Assembly: GCA_018262395.1 (NCBI GenBank)
Contig: JAGSYM010000081.1
Location: 1 to 5,799, forward strand
Reading direction: 5' to 3'
Length of the DNA stretch: 5,799 bases
Source of the DNA: Nitrospirota bacterium
GTDB taxonomy: Bacteria; Nitrospirota; Thermodesulfovibrionia; Thermodesulfovibrionales; SM23-35
Shown: positions 1 through 5,799 of the stretch, in pieces
Position numbering within the stretch: position 1 is the first letter of the stretch
Layout: each line of letters opens with the position of its first letter
Notes under the pieces: generated by a model
Seen by the model: only the letters and a program-made list of their open reading frames with translations
Database searches by the model: none
What the model was told of the DNA's origin: nothing
Position numbers and translations under genes: made by a program

Positions 1-206
1 ATCGAAGCGGTCACAATCCTTATATTATGAAAGGTGAAGTCGGTCCCTATCTCACCTCTCCATCCCGACGTGCCGAATACGATGTTTGCCGGTGCTGTAT
101 TCTCCCGTGCAAATTTTTCAATTACCTTCAGAAGGCCACTGCTCTGCGAAACATCCGACATGATGAACTTCCAGCAGGAAGCAGCATTCTTAAAATCCTG
201 AGCCAT
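1..206 (-). CDS. Phosphoglucomutase/phosphomannomutase family protein, N-terminal part (runs off the left edge)
   Basis: The first 68 codons of a minus-strand gene are present, with the rest lying beyond base 1. The translation starts MAQDFKNAAS and carries FGTSGWRGE at residues 44-52, followed by DFTFHNIRIVTAS. This is the conserved domain-I entry of alpha-D-phosphohexomutases (FGTSGxRG, then FTxxNVR), enzymes that interconvert hexose 1- and 6-phosphates in the cytoplasm. The phosphoserine loop, metal loop and sugar-specificity loop all lie outside the window, so glucose, mannose or glucosamine specificity cannot be told. About 40 residues precede the motif, a longer N-terminus than in many relatives. 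The ATG at 206-204 has a strong Shine-Dalgarno sequence (AGGAGGG, 211-217) four bases upstream. That site contains the stop codon of the CysRS-like gene, so translation of the two is probably coupled. Family call is firm; substrate is unknown. Confidence 0.88.
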   Translation of the reverse strand, partial: MAQDFKNAASCWKFIMSDVSQSSGLLKVIEKFARENTAPANIVFGTSGWRGEIGTDFTFHNIRIVTAS

Positions 207-210
207 CTGT

Positions 211-217
211 CCCTCCT
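211..217 (-). promoter_or_regulatory. Ribosome binding site of the phosphohexomutase, overlapping the upstream stop codon
   Basis: On the minus strand AGGAGGG lies four bases before the ATG at 206. The TAG stop of the CysRS-like gene (218-216) supplies the first AG of this site. A ribosome terminating on the upstream gene would sit on the start region of the next one, an arrangement typical of translational coupling. Confidence 0.75.
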
Positions 218-1433
218 AAAAGATAACCTTTAAGACATCATCAATGTCCTTCAGGGTCTTAACAATCCCTTCAGCTTCTGCTGAGTTTAGTGTATGAACG
301 TCTGTACCGGCCAATAGTTCAAATAATCCATCAAAAGCATCACGAACATGCAGGTCATTATCCATATGCCGGGTAAATGTCCTCTTCACAGTTTCCCCGA
401 TCCTGTCGGCAGGAGAAGGATTCTGCCCGGCCTTTTTTGTGATTGCTTTTACCATATCTCTGAAGGTTCTGAGCTTTTTCGCTGCACGGCTCATCGACTG
501 CCCAGAATAATTAATCTGCTCCCGGTAATATCCGTACATGAGAAAAAACCGTATTTCAGCCATTCTGTAACCCTGCCTGAGAAGCGTATCGGTATATATA
601 ACGTTGCCCTTGCTCTTCGACATCTTCTGCCCGTTTACATATAAATGATTGCAGTGAAGCCAGAATTTTGCCATGGGGTAGGGCCTCACTGATTCGAGGA
701 TCGCCTTTGTGTAATCGTGATGACGGTAGAGATTGTCTACCCCTCCGCAATAGATTGAGAGGGTCTCCTGGAAATATCGACTGACCATGCCCGGGTCCTG
801 AATATTCCAGGAGGGACGGCCTTTGCCTATCTCCGTATCCCAGTAATACGTATCGCCATCCTTGTAGCCATGCCAGAGGATGAAATCGCCTTTATTCCAT
901 TGAAGGCCGGGGTAGGTATCCTTATGGAATCGTTTCTTTTGCAGGGGCCACTGAGACATGTCGAGTCCGTAAAGTTGACCGAATGCCGGGAATTTTAACG
1001 GATCATAATAGACATTCCCTTTATACCAGTAAGCAATCTGCCGTTCGAGGAGTTTCAGAATAAGAGCAACAGCAGTATTAACATGTTCTGATGCTTTGGG
1101 GAGATAATCAGGAAATCTCATGTTCAGGAGCCTCATCTCGCGCATGAACTCCCTAATATTATTCTCTGTCAGATGGTCAACCGGTATCTTTTTCTTTGCA
1201 GCCTCGCTGATTGCCTTGTCTTCAATATCGGTGAAATTCATGCCTCTTTTAACCGTGTATCCGGAATAAACAAGGTATCGTGCGAGGACATCTTCAAATA
1301 AAAATGTCCTGAAATTGCCGATGTGAGCCCTTTGGTAAACAGAAGGGCCACAGGTGAATATGGTTGCAACTCCCTTCCTGACGGGATAGAATGTTTCGAG
1401 CTTCTTTCCTAACGTATTAAAAAACCGTATCAA
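216..1433 (-). CDS. Divergent cysteinyl-tRNA synthetase-like class I ligase, short C-terminus
   Basis: This 405-residue protein aligns from its first residue with cysteinyl-tRNA synthetase (MIRFFNTLGKK against E. coli MLKIFNTL). That match supports the TTG start at 1433, which has GGAG (1443-1446) nine bases upstream. The class I signatures are intact: AHIGN at 36-40 (HIGH motif) and KMSKS at 270-274. Pocket residues are largely kept: C28, T68 in FTDIED, W209 and D233. CysRS binds the substrate thiol through zinc held by Cys28, Cys209, His234 and Glu238 (E. coli numbering). By my alignment these are C28, D213 (in WNIQDPGM), H238 and T242 (in HHDYT), so two ligands are replaced. The protein is about 55 residues shorter than E. 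coli CysRS (461). A DALR-like helical stretch (HMDNDLHVRDAFDGLFELL) remains near 356-374, but the anticodon-binding tail is absent. It could be a degenerate CysRS, or an amino-acid ligase with another substrate, comparable in outline to MshC of mycothiol synthesis. Homology is certain; charging of tRNA-Cys is doubtful. Confidence 0.85.
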   Translation of the reverse strand: MIRFFNTLGKKLETFYPVRKGVATIFTCGPSVYQRAHIGNFRTFLFEDVLARYLVYSGYTVKRGMNFTDIEDKAISEAAKKKIPVDHLTENNIREFMREMRLLNMRFPDYLPKASEHVNTAVALILKLLERQIAYWYKGNVYYDPLKFPAFGQLYGLDMSQWPLQKKRFHKDTYPGLQWNKGDFILWHGYKDGDTYYWDTEIGKGRPSWNIQDPGMVSRYFQETLSIYCGGVDNLYRHHDYTKAILESVRPYPMAKFWLHCNHLYVNGQKMSKSKGNVIYTDTLLRQGYRMAEIRFFLMYGYYREQINYSGQSMSRAAKKLRTFRDMVKAITKKAGQNPSPADRIGETVKRTFTRHMDNDLHVRDAFDGLFELLAGTDVHTLNSAEAEGIVKTLKDIDDVLKVIF

Positions 1434-1442
1434 ATTTAGTGT

Positions 1443-1446
1443 CTCC
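1443..1446 (-). promoter_or_regulatory. Ribosome binding site supporting the TTG start of the CysRS-like gene
   Basis: GGAG on the minus strand lies nine bases upstream of the TTG at 1433. No ATG or GTG occurs in frame between this TTG and the TAA of the upstream ATPase (1460-1458), so the TTG is the only start that preserves the conserved N-terminus. Confidence 0.5.
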
Positions 1447-1457
1447 GGATTTTTGTT

Positions 1458-2606
1458 TTACTGGAAAATGCGTTCGAGATCCCTCAAAGGCAGCGCAAGA
1501 ACATTCTTTCCGAGGGGATATGATTCATCGCCGGGATATACAACAAAACCTTTTTTACACAATAAGTCCTCATACGCTATCCAATATCCCTTCTCCACTT
1601 TCGGGCTTGCAGAATACTTAACCTCTATTGCTATTGGCCTGTTCTTGCGATCAAAGACAACCAGATCAATTTCGGCACCCGCATTCGTTCGATAGAAATA
1701 AACATCGTGACTTTTTTTCATCAAGCTAATGATTTGCTCTATTACAAACCCCTCCCATGAACTGCCTACTAAAGGATGGCTCTGCAAAGCATCAAGGTTT
1801 CTGATGCCCAGCAACCCATGAAGCAGACCTGAATCACGAATATATACTTTAGGAGATTTTATCAGCCTCTTTCTGATATTAATATAATAAGGCTGCAATC
1901 TTCTCACAAGAAATGTTTCCTCAAGAATGTCCAAATACATCCTGACTGTTGGCGCAGTGATACCCAGACTTTTTGCAAGATGACTTGCGTTCCAGAGTTG
2001 CCCATGTGAATGTGCAAGCATTGTCCAGAATCTTCTCAGTTGCATAGAAGGTATCTTAAATCCTAACTGGGGAATATCCATTTCGAGATAGGTTTTGATA
2101 AAGGCCTCTCTCCAGATAAAGCTATCTTCGTCCTGAGCAAGATAGCTCAACGGGAAACCGCCTCCCAGCCAAAGTCTCAGCATATGATTATATCCTGTTT
2201 CATGTATATGAAAAGGAGAAAGCTCATGGTAGATTATTCGACCCGCAAGGCTCTCCGATGCGTGCCGTATCAAATCAGGTGAGGCTGAACCAAGTATCAA
2301 AAATCGACCACCAATTATTCTTTTATCAACCAGTGCCCGCAGGAGGGGAAAAAGAGAAGGCATGCGTTGAATTTCATCAATAACCACAAGTGCATCGAAG
2401 AACTGGCTCAGATAAAGTTCGGGCTCCTGCAGTTTATTGAGGTCAGAGGGGAGTTCCAGATCAAGATAGACAACCTTTTTATCGCAGTGTTTTGTTATTG
2501 TCTTTGCAAGGGTGGTCTTTCCTATCTGTCGGGGACCCAATATACCGACGACAGGATATTGTTTCAGGGATCTTTCAACATGCTCCTGTACCTGCCGATT
2601 TATCAT
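1458..2606 (-). CDS. AAA family ATPase with DUF4143 domain (AAA_14/DUF4143)
   Basis: This is a 382-residue cytoplasmic P-loop ATPase that looks complete. The N-terminal AAA part has Walker A GPRQIGKTT (24-32), Walker B ALVVIDEIQ (72-80), a sensor-like LILGSAS (103-109) and the family signature ESLAGR (118-123). YLEMDIPQL (173-181) leads into a winged-helix-like stretch (about 203-240, NASHLAKSLGITAPTVRMYL). The DUF4143 C-terminus holds a PD-(D/E)XK-like core: D314 in GAEIDLVV, then E328 and K330 in IEVKYS. The family is widespread and patchily distributed in bacteria and archaea, and its role is not established; an ATP-driven nucleic-acid or defence-related function is often suggested from the nuclease-like fold. 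All ATPase and nuclease-like residues look intact. The ATG at 2606 is the first possible start, since an in-frame TAA lies four codons upstream, and it has no Shine-Dalgarno sequence. The gene ends 24 bases before the CysRS-like start and in the same frame. Its function need not relate to its neighbours. Confidence 0.92.
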   Translation of the reverse strand: MINRQVQEHVERSLKQYPVVGILGPRQIGKTTLAKTITKHCDKKVVYLDLELPSDLNKLQEPELYLSQFFDALVVIDEIQRMPSLFPLLRALVDKRIIGGRFLILGSASPDLIRHASESLAGRIIYHELSPFHIHETGYNHMLRLWLGGGFPLSYLAQDEDSFIWREAFIKTYLEMDIPQLGFKIPSMQLRRFWTMLAHSHGQLWNASHLAKSLGITAPTVRMYLDILEETFLVRRLQPYYINIRKRLIKSPKVYIRDSGLLHGLLGIRNLDALQSHPLVGSSWEGFVIEQIISLMKKSHDVYFYRTNAGAEIDLVVFDRKNRPIAIEVKYSASPKVEKGYWIAYEDLLCKKGFVVYPGDESYPLGKNVLALPLRDLERIFQ

Positions 2607-2612
2607 GCTTGT

Positions 2613-2641
2613 ATATTAAAAGAATGACTTTCAAATTACAA
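2613..2641 (-). promoter_or_regulatory. Candidate promoter of the ATPase gene, possibly giving a leaderless transcript
   Basis: On the minus strand TTGTAA (2641-2636) and TAATAT (2618-2613) are separated by 17 bases, each matching four of six consensus positions for a housekeeping sigma factor. Only six bases (ACAAGC) separate the -10 element from the ATG at 2606. Transcription would therefore begin at or next to the start codon, which fits the absence of a ribosome binding site there. The region is AT-rich, so chance matches are possible. Confidence 0.35.
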
Positions 2642-2728
2642 GGACATATATTCACTTTTTTTCCTTAAGCATATAGCGTAATGCTCATTATGCTTATCTC
2701 CCGGACTGCAAAGCGCCTTCAGCTCTCT

Positions 2729-5641
2729 TTATATACACGGCCTCCAATCATCCAACCCCAGCGCCATACGCAATGTCAGTATTACGTCTGAAATATCGAC
2801 CACGCCATCATTGTTGATATCAGAGCAGTCTGCCTCAGGATCCAATTGCAATGCAATCCTGAGGACAAGGATGACATCACTGATGTCGATCTTCTCATCT
2901 TTGTTAATATCACCGAGAAGGCCTGTCGTCATGCTTATAAACTCAAATGCTCCCATATCTACAACGGCATTCCCATCGCCATTGCCATCAATTATCCTGG
3001 GATTATTCTCAAAGTCGGTTGTCAACCATGCAGGAACAGCGGAATTGCTTCCTGCGTCCAAGCACGGAGAAGACGGAGTCAGGTGGAAATCTCCGGATAT
3101 CCCGTCAACGAAACCCGGCTCCAGACTGATATCGCCGGTTCCCGGGGACAGCCCGATATAGTTCTGACCGGGAGAGTTAAAGACATCATTTTTCGACAGT
3201 AGGTTTGGAGGGTACATAAGCGAGTAGATCCCCGATGAATTTGAAGCGATAATATTGTTCGCTATACTCATCTTGTTCGTATTCGACCATAGCATGACCG
3301 CCATGCCGCCACCCTTTTCACCAAGGAAAGGATCGGAAGCGCTGTTCATGGTTATCGTATTGTTGGTGATATAAGAGTCGGCAGTCGAACTCAGCGGGAC
3401 CTCCCAGTATATACCTCCCCCCATGCCACCCTGTCCAGTTCCTGCATTGACGGCAGCGTTAGCGGTGATGACATTGTTCACAATGCTCCCTGCGGAGGCG
3501 GCCTGTCCGCAAATACCTGCCCCCACCGATGCCGAATTTTGCCGTATCAGGTTTCCTTCTACAATGAAGTCTTGGCATAGATACAAGGAAATAGCACCCC
3601 ATTCCGACCCGGCATACACAGGCGGACCGTACATTGCATTATTTTCAATCAGATTGTTCTTTATGCACGGAAAAGAGCTCATACAGTATATGGCAGAACC
3701 ATATCTCGAGTGGTTCTCTGTAATCATATTATCCCGTATCATGAGGCCGGAGAGAGCGCAGAAGATCCCGGCTCCTCTCCCGGACTGATAGTCGAGGATC
3801 TCGTTTTCAGCGATCGTGTTTCCTGAGATGGTTGCGTAGCTGAGACGGCTGAAGATTCCGCCACCATCGGATATCATCAACATCGGGTCAAAGGCAAGCG
3901 AGTTCCAGCGGATAACATTGTTGGCAATACGGGGTGAACTCACATTGATATATATGCCGCCGCCGTAGCCACCCACACCGTAAGGGTTGATACCTCCGCC
4001 GGCTGTGTAAACGCCACCATTTTGAATCGTGAAGCCGTCAAGGGCGCTGACCAAATAGCCGGTATTCACGCTACTCACAATGGTCTTATTGCCGCCACCG
4101 TCGATGAACGTCGGGTTTGTCAGGACATTCCGGCTATCCCGGTTCGTTTCCGTTCCATTGAACCCTCCGTAGAGATAGACGAAAGGAGCCAGATAGAAAT
4201 GCTCGGGGTACGCCCCCTTGGCAACCCATACCTCCCACCCGATTGAAGGCGCTGCATAGATAGCACTACTTAACGTCTTTTTGGCAGTTGCCCACGTGAG
4301 ACCGTCAAGGCTGTCATTACCGTCCGGTTTAACGTGAATGACCGGAAAGGCGGTGCTCCAGAAAGTTCCGTCACTCTCATCGGCGCCCATGTCGACTGCA
4401 TTGCCTAATATCCGATTCTGCCCGTCGATATCTTTCCACGTTATGCCGACATCCGTTGTCAACCCTGCATCCTTACACGGTGAATCGGGCTGCAGGTGAA
4501 AATTGCCGAATTTGTAGTTAGCCAGCTTCGGGTCAACCGAAATATTCCCATTCGTTCCGGTCTGATCAGGCAAGGCTATATAGTCGGTCTTATCCTCAAA
4601 AAGTGAGTTGCCGAAGACATTATTATGACGGATCTGGAATGTTGTGGTTCCCCGCTGCTGCAGGCCCCAGGCGTTGAATACCACGATGTTATTGCTGAGG
4701 ACGACTGAGGTGTCGCTGAACTCCCTTTGCCAGTATATTCCTGTGCCGCTGTTTGCGACGACGGTGTTGTTCGTCACCGTCGCCGTGCCGAAATTCAGGT
4801 CATTGATGCGGATGCCGGCTCCGTTGTCGCCTCCGTTTGCGGCAACGATATTGTTGATGATGACGGGAAATGCGACACACGTTTTGTCAGGGCTTCCGTC
4901 CAAATCTGCCGCTGTCGTGAAAATAGCACCTCCGCCGACGGATGTGAAATCAGACGTATCGGTGTAGTTAGAGGCATTCCCGACAATCCAGTTGTTCGCG
5001 ATAATGGGGGAGGAATTCCTCCAGCAGCCAATGCCGCCACCGTCCTCGCCGGAGAAGTTCGAGATAATGTTATTGCCGATGATGATGGGCGATGCATCGG
5101 AGCAGAATATCCCTCCGCCGGATACAGAGGCAATATTCAGCTTGATCACATTGCTTGCAATCGTCGGGGAAGAACCGCTGATGCTTATTCCACCGCCATA
5201 ATCAGAGCTGCCTTCCGTCACGGTAAACCCGTCCAGCCTTGCATTAGCCCCCACGCCTCCCGAAATAGTCACGACGGTCCCACTGCTCGAGCCGTTCAAC
5301 GCAGTAACGTTGGCTCCAAAATTACGCTGCTCGCGTGCAGTTTCATTGCCCTTGAAGCCCCCGTATAAAGCTATCTCTTTTATGATCTCAATATTCTCTG
5401 CATACGTACCGGCAGCTACCCAAATCTCATCATTCGTGACTGATGCATTGATTGCAGCCATCACCGTCTTCTTGGCCAGGTCCCAACTCGATCCAGAATT
5501 GGCATCATCGCCATTCGTTTTGACATGGAGTATTGCTTCGGCCACGGCTGAAGAGTATAAGAGAAATAAAATGGAAAGTATTATTTGCGTAAAGAACGTT
5601 GGCCTCCTGCAGCGATGTTTATGCATATTATTATATTTCAA
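2729..5641 (-). CDS. Secreted two-module right-handed beta-helix protein with C-terminal dockerin
   Basis: This is a predicted exported protein of 970 residues, numbered here from TTG 5641. A signal peptide spans 1-36: a basic stretch (HKHRCRR), a hydrophobic core IILSILFLLYSSAVA, and an AEA cleavage motif. Two pectate-lyase-like beta-helix modules follow (about 37-422 and 435-901). Each opens with HVKxxGxD...W..AKKT, then a (I/V)WVAxGxY...YGGFxG.ET...RN segment. Each continues with degenerate coils of the type GGGI...SPxIxNNxIxxN and closes with FHLxPxSPCxDAG...DMGA. Such proteins often bind or cleave polysaccharides, but no catalytic residues can be assigned. The C-terminus is a type I-like dockerin with Ca-binding loops DINKDEKIDISD (911-922) and DINNDGVVDISD (941-952), which would dock to a cohesin on the cell surface or another secreted protein. 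The TTG is preferred because GGAGGG lies four bases upstream. The in-frame ATGs at 5677, 5653 and 5626 lack well-placed sites, and 5677 would lengthen the signal peptide n-region. No terminator follows the stop. Confidence 0.88.
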   Translation of the reverse strand: MKYNNMHKHRCRRPTFFTQIILSILFLLYSSAVAEAILHVKTNGDDANSGSSWDLAKKTVMAAINASVTNDEIWVAAGTYAENIEIIKEIALYGGFKGNETAREQRNFGANVTALNGSSSGTVVTISGGVGANARLDGFTVTEGSSDYGGGISISGSSPTIASNVIKLNIASVSGGGIFCSDASPIIIGNNIISNFSGEDGGGIGCWRNSSPIIANNWIVGNASNYTDTSDFTSVGGGAIFTTAADLDGSPDKTCVAFPVIINNIVAANGGDNGAGIRINDLNFGTATVTNNTVVANSGTGIYWQREFSDTSVVLSNNIVVFNAWGLQQRGTTTFQIRHNNVFGNSLFEDKTDYIALPDQTGTNGNISVDPKLANYKFGNFHLQPDSPCKDAGLTTDVGITWKDIDGQNRILGNAVDMGADESDGTFWSTAFPVIHVKPDGNDSLDGLTWATAKKTLSSAIYAAPSIGWEVWVAKGAYPEHFYLAPFVYLYGGFNGTETNRDSRNVLTNPTFIDGGGNKTIVSSVNTGYLVSALDGFTIQNGGVYTAGGGINPYGVGGYGGGIYINVSSPRIANNVIRWNSLAFDPMLMISDGGGIFSRLSYATISGNTIAENEILDYQSGRGAGIFCALSGLMIRDNMITENHSRYGSAIYCMSSFPCIKNNLIENNAMYGPPVYAGSEWGAISLYLCQDFIVEGNLIRQNSASVGAGICGQAASAGSIVNNVITANAAVNAGTGQGGMGGGIYWEVPLSSTADSYITNNTITMNSASDPFLGEKGGGMAVMLWSNTNKMSIANNIIASNSSGIYSLMYPPNLLSKNDVFNSPGQNYIGLSPGTGDISLEPGFVDGISGDFHLTPSSPCLDAGSNSAVPAWLTTDFENNPRIIDGNGDGNAVVDMGAFEFISMTTGLLGDINKDEKIDISDVILVLRIALQLDPEADCSDINNDGVVDISDVILTLRMALGLDDWRPCI

Positions 5642-5645
5642 TTTA

Positions 5646-5651
5646 CCCTCC
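5646..5651 (-). promoter_or_regulatory. Ribosome binding site that selects the TTG start of the beta-helix gene
   Basis: GGAGGG on the minus strand is separated by TAAA from the in-frame TTG at 5641. The same four-base spacing is seen before the phosphohexomutase ATG, and the CysRS-like gene also uses TTG. The next ATG (5626) would be 19 bases from this site, too far for efficient use. Confidence 0.6.
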
Positions 5652-5687
5652 ATGTTTTTTTGTACGCCAGCCTTCATTACTATATAG

Positions 5688-5707
5688 AACCTATCTCAAA
5701 ATAGGTT
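5688..5707. repeat. Short inverted repeat upstream of the beta-helix gene
   Basis: AACCTAT (5688-5694) and ATAGGTT (5701-5707) form a perfect 7-bp stem around the 6-base loop CTCAAA. It lies 46 bases before the TTG start of the beta-helix gene, so it may be part of its leader or an operator. On the plus strand a T-run (5714-5721) begins six bases after the stem, a poor fit to an intrinsic terminator, and no plus-strand gene ends here. Confidence 0.5.
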
Positions 5708-5724
5708 TTCTGAGTTTTTTTGTC

Positions 5725-5745
5725 ATTCCGGGCTTGACCCGGAAT
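5725..5745. repeat. REP/dRS3-like palindrome ATTCCGGG-CTTGA-CCCGGAAT
   Basis: Two perfect 8-base arms (5725-5732 and 5738-5745) flank a 5-base loop, within the wider context TGTCATTCCGGG...GGAATCCAG. The ATTCC...GGAAT layout resembles small dispersed intergenic palindromes known from many bacteria, such as Neisseria dRS3 elements. Only one copy is visible, so dispersal in this genome is inferred. It lies in the intergenic DNA upstream of the beta-helix gene. The poly-T tracts around it are not placed to make a good terminator. Confidence 0.6.
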
Positions 5746-5799
5746 CCAGTGACTTTGCTTTTTTATTATATAAAAATGGAGAATTACGAATTGCCAATT

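Noticed and set aside
2577..2657. A GTG-started minus-strand micro-ORF of about 26 codons overlapping the ATPase start in another frame
   Set aside because: An A/G-rich stretch precedes it, but the peptide shows no attenuator-like composition and nothing else supports it.
2660..2728. Possible terminator after the beta-helix gene (imperfect palindromes CTGCAAAGCGCCTTCAG and GTAATGCTCATTAT)
   Set aside because: The first has mismatched arms and the second has almost no loop; neither is followed by a T-run on the minus strand.
2811..3202. Overlapping plus-strand open frames of 116 and 118 codons
   Set aside because: Both are antisense to the dockerin and second beta-helix module and show no protein family features.
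4727..5368. A 213-codon open frame on the plus strand
   Set aside because: It lies wholly antisense to the beta-helix coding region, has low-complexity composition with no recognisable motif, and is best explained by the lack of stops opposite Gly/Asn/Ile-rich repeats.
5688..5721. Plus-strand intrinsic terminator (hairpin followed by T-run)
   Set aside because: The T-run begins six bases after a weak AT-rich stem and no plus-strand gene is present to be terminated.
5765..5797. TATAAT (5765-5770) with TTGGCA (5792-5797) as a promoter for the beta-helix gene
   Set aside because: The elements are good individually but are 21 bases apart, too far for a standard promoter, and the DNA is AT-rich. 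The region also runs off the window.

Overview
This 5.8 kb bacterial window is fully coded on the minus strand. Read in the direction of transcription (right to left) it holds a secreted beta-helix protein with a C-terminal dockerin, an AAA/DUF4143 ATPase, a divergent cysteinyl-tRNA synthetase-like enzyme, and the first 68 codons of a phosphohexomutase that runs off the left edge. There are no RNA genes, CRISPR arrays or transposases. The two-module beta-helix plus dockerin architecture and the AAA_14/DUF4143 ATPase suggest an environmental Gram-negative lineage such as Nitrospirota or the former Deltaproteobacteria. That placement rests on general impression only and is weak.

Layout: 1-206 phosphoglucomutase/phosphomannomutase N-terminus; 216-1433 CysRS-like protein (TTG start); 1458-2606 ATPase; 2607-2728 a short gap with a candidate promoter for the ATPase and no convincing terminator; 2729-5641 beta-helix/dockerin protein (TTG start favoured over the upstream ATG); 5642-5799 leader DNA with two inverted repeats, one of them a REP/dRS3-like ATTCC...GGAAT palindrome.

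The leftmost three genes are packed tightly (gaps of 24 and 9 bases) and may form one transcript. The link between the CysRS-like gene and the phosphohexomutase is especially close, because the stop codon of the first lies inside the Shine-Dalgarno sequence of the second. The CysRS-like protein keeps HIGN and KMSKS but has lost two of the four zinc ligands that give CysRS its cysteine specificity, and it ends before the anticodon-binding tail. It may therefore be a repurposed ligase rather than a housekeeping synthetase, and its tie to a sugar-phosphate mutase hints at an aminoacyl-sugar or small-molecule product. This is the most interesting point in the window, and it is inference. The beta-helix protein is probably an unrelated exported surface protein, and the ATPase a mobile accessory gene of unknown role.
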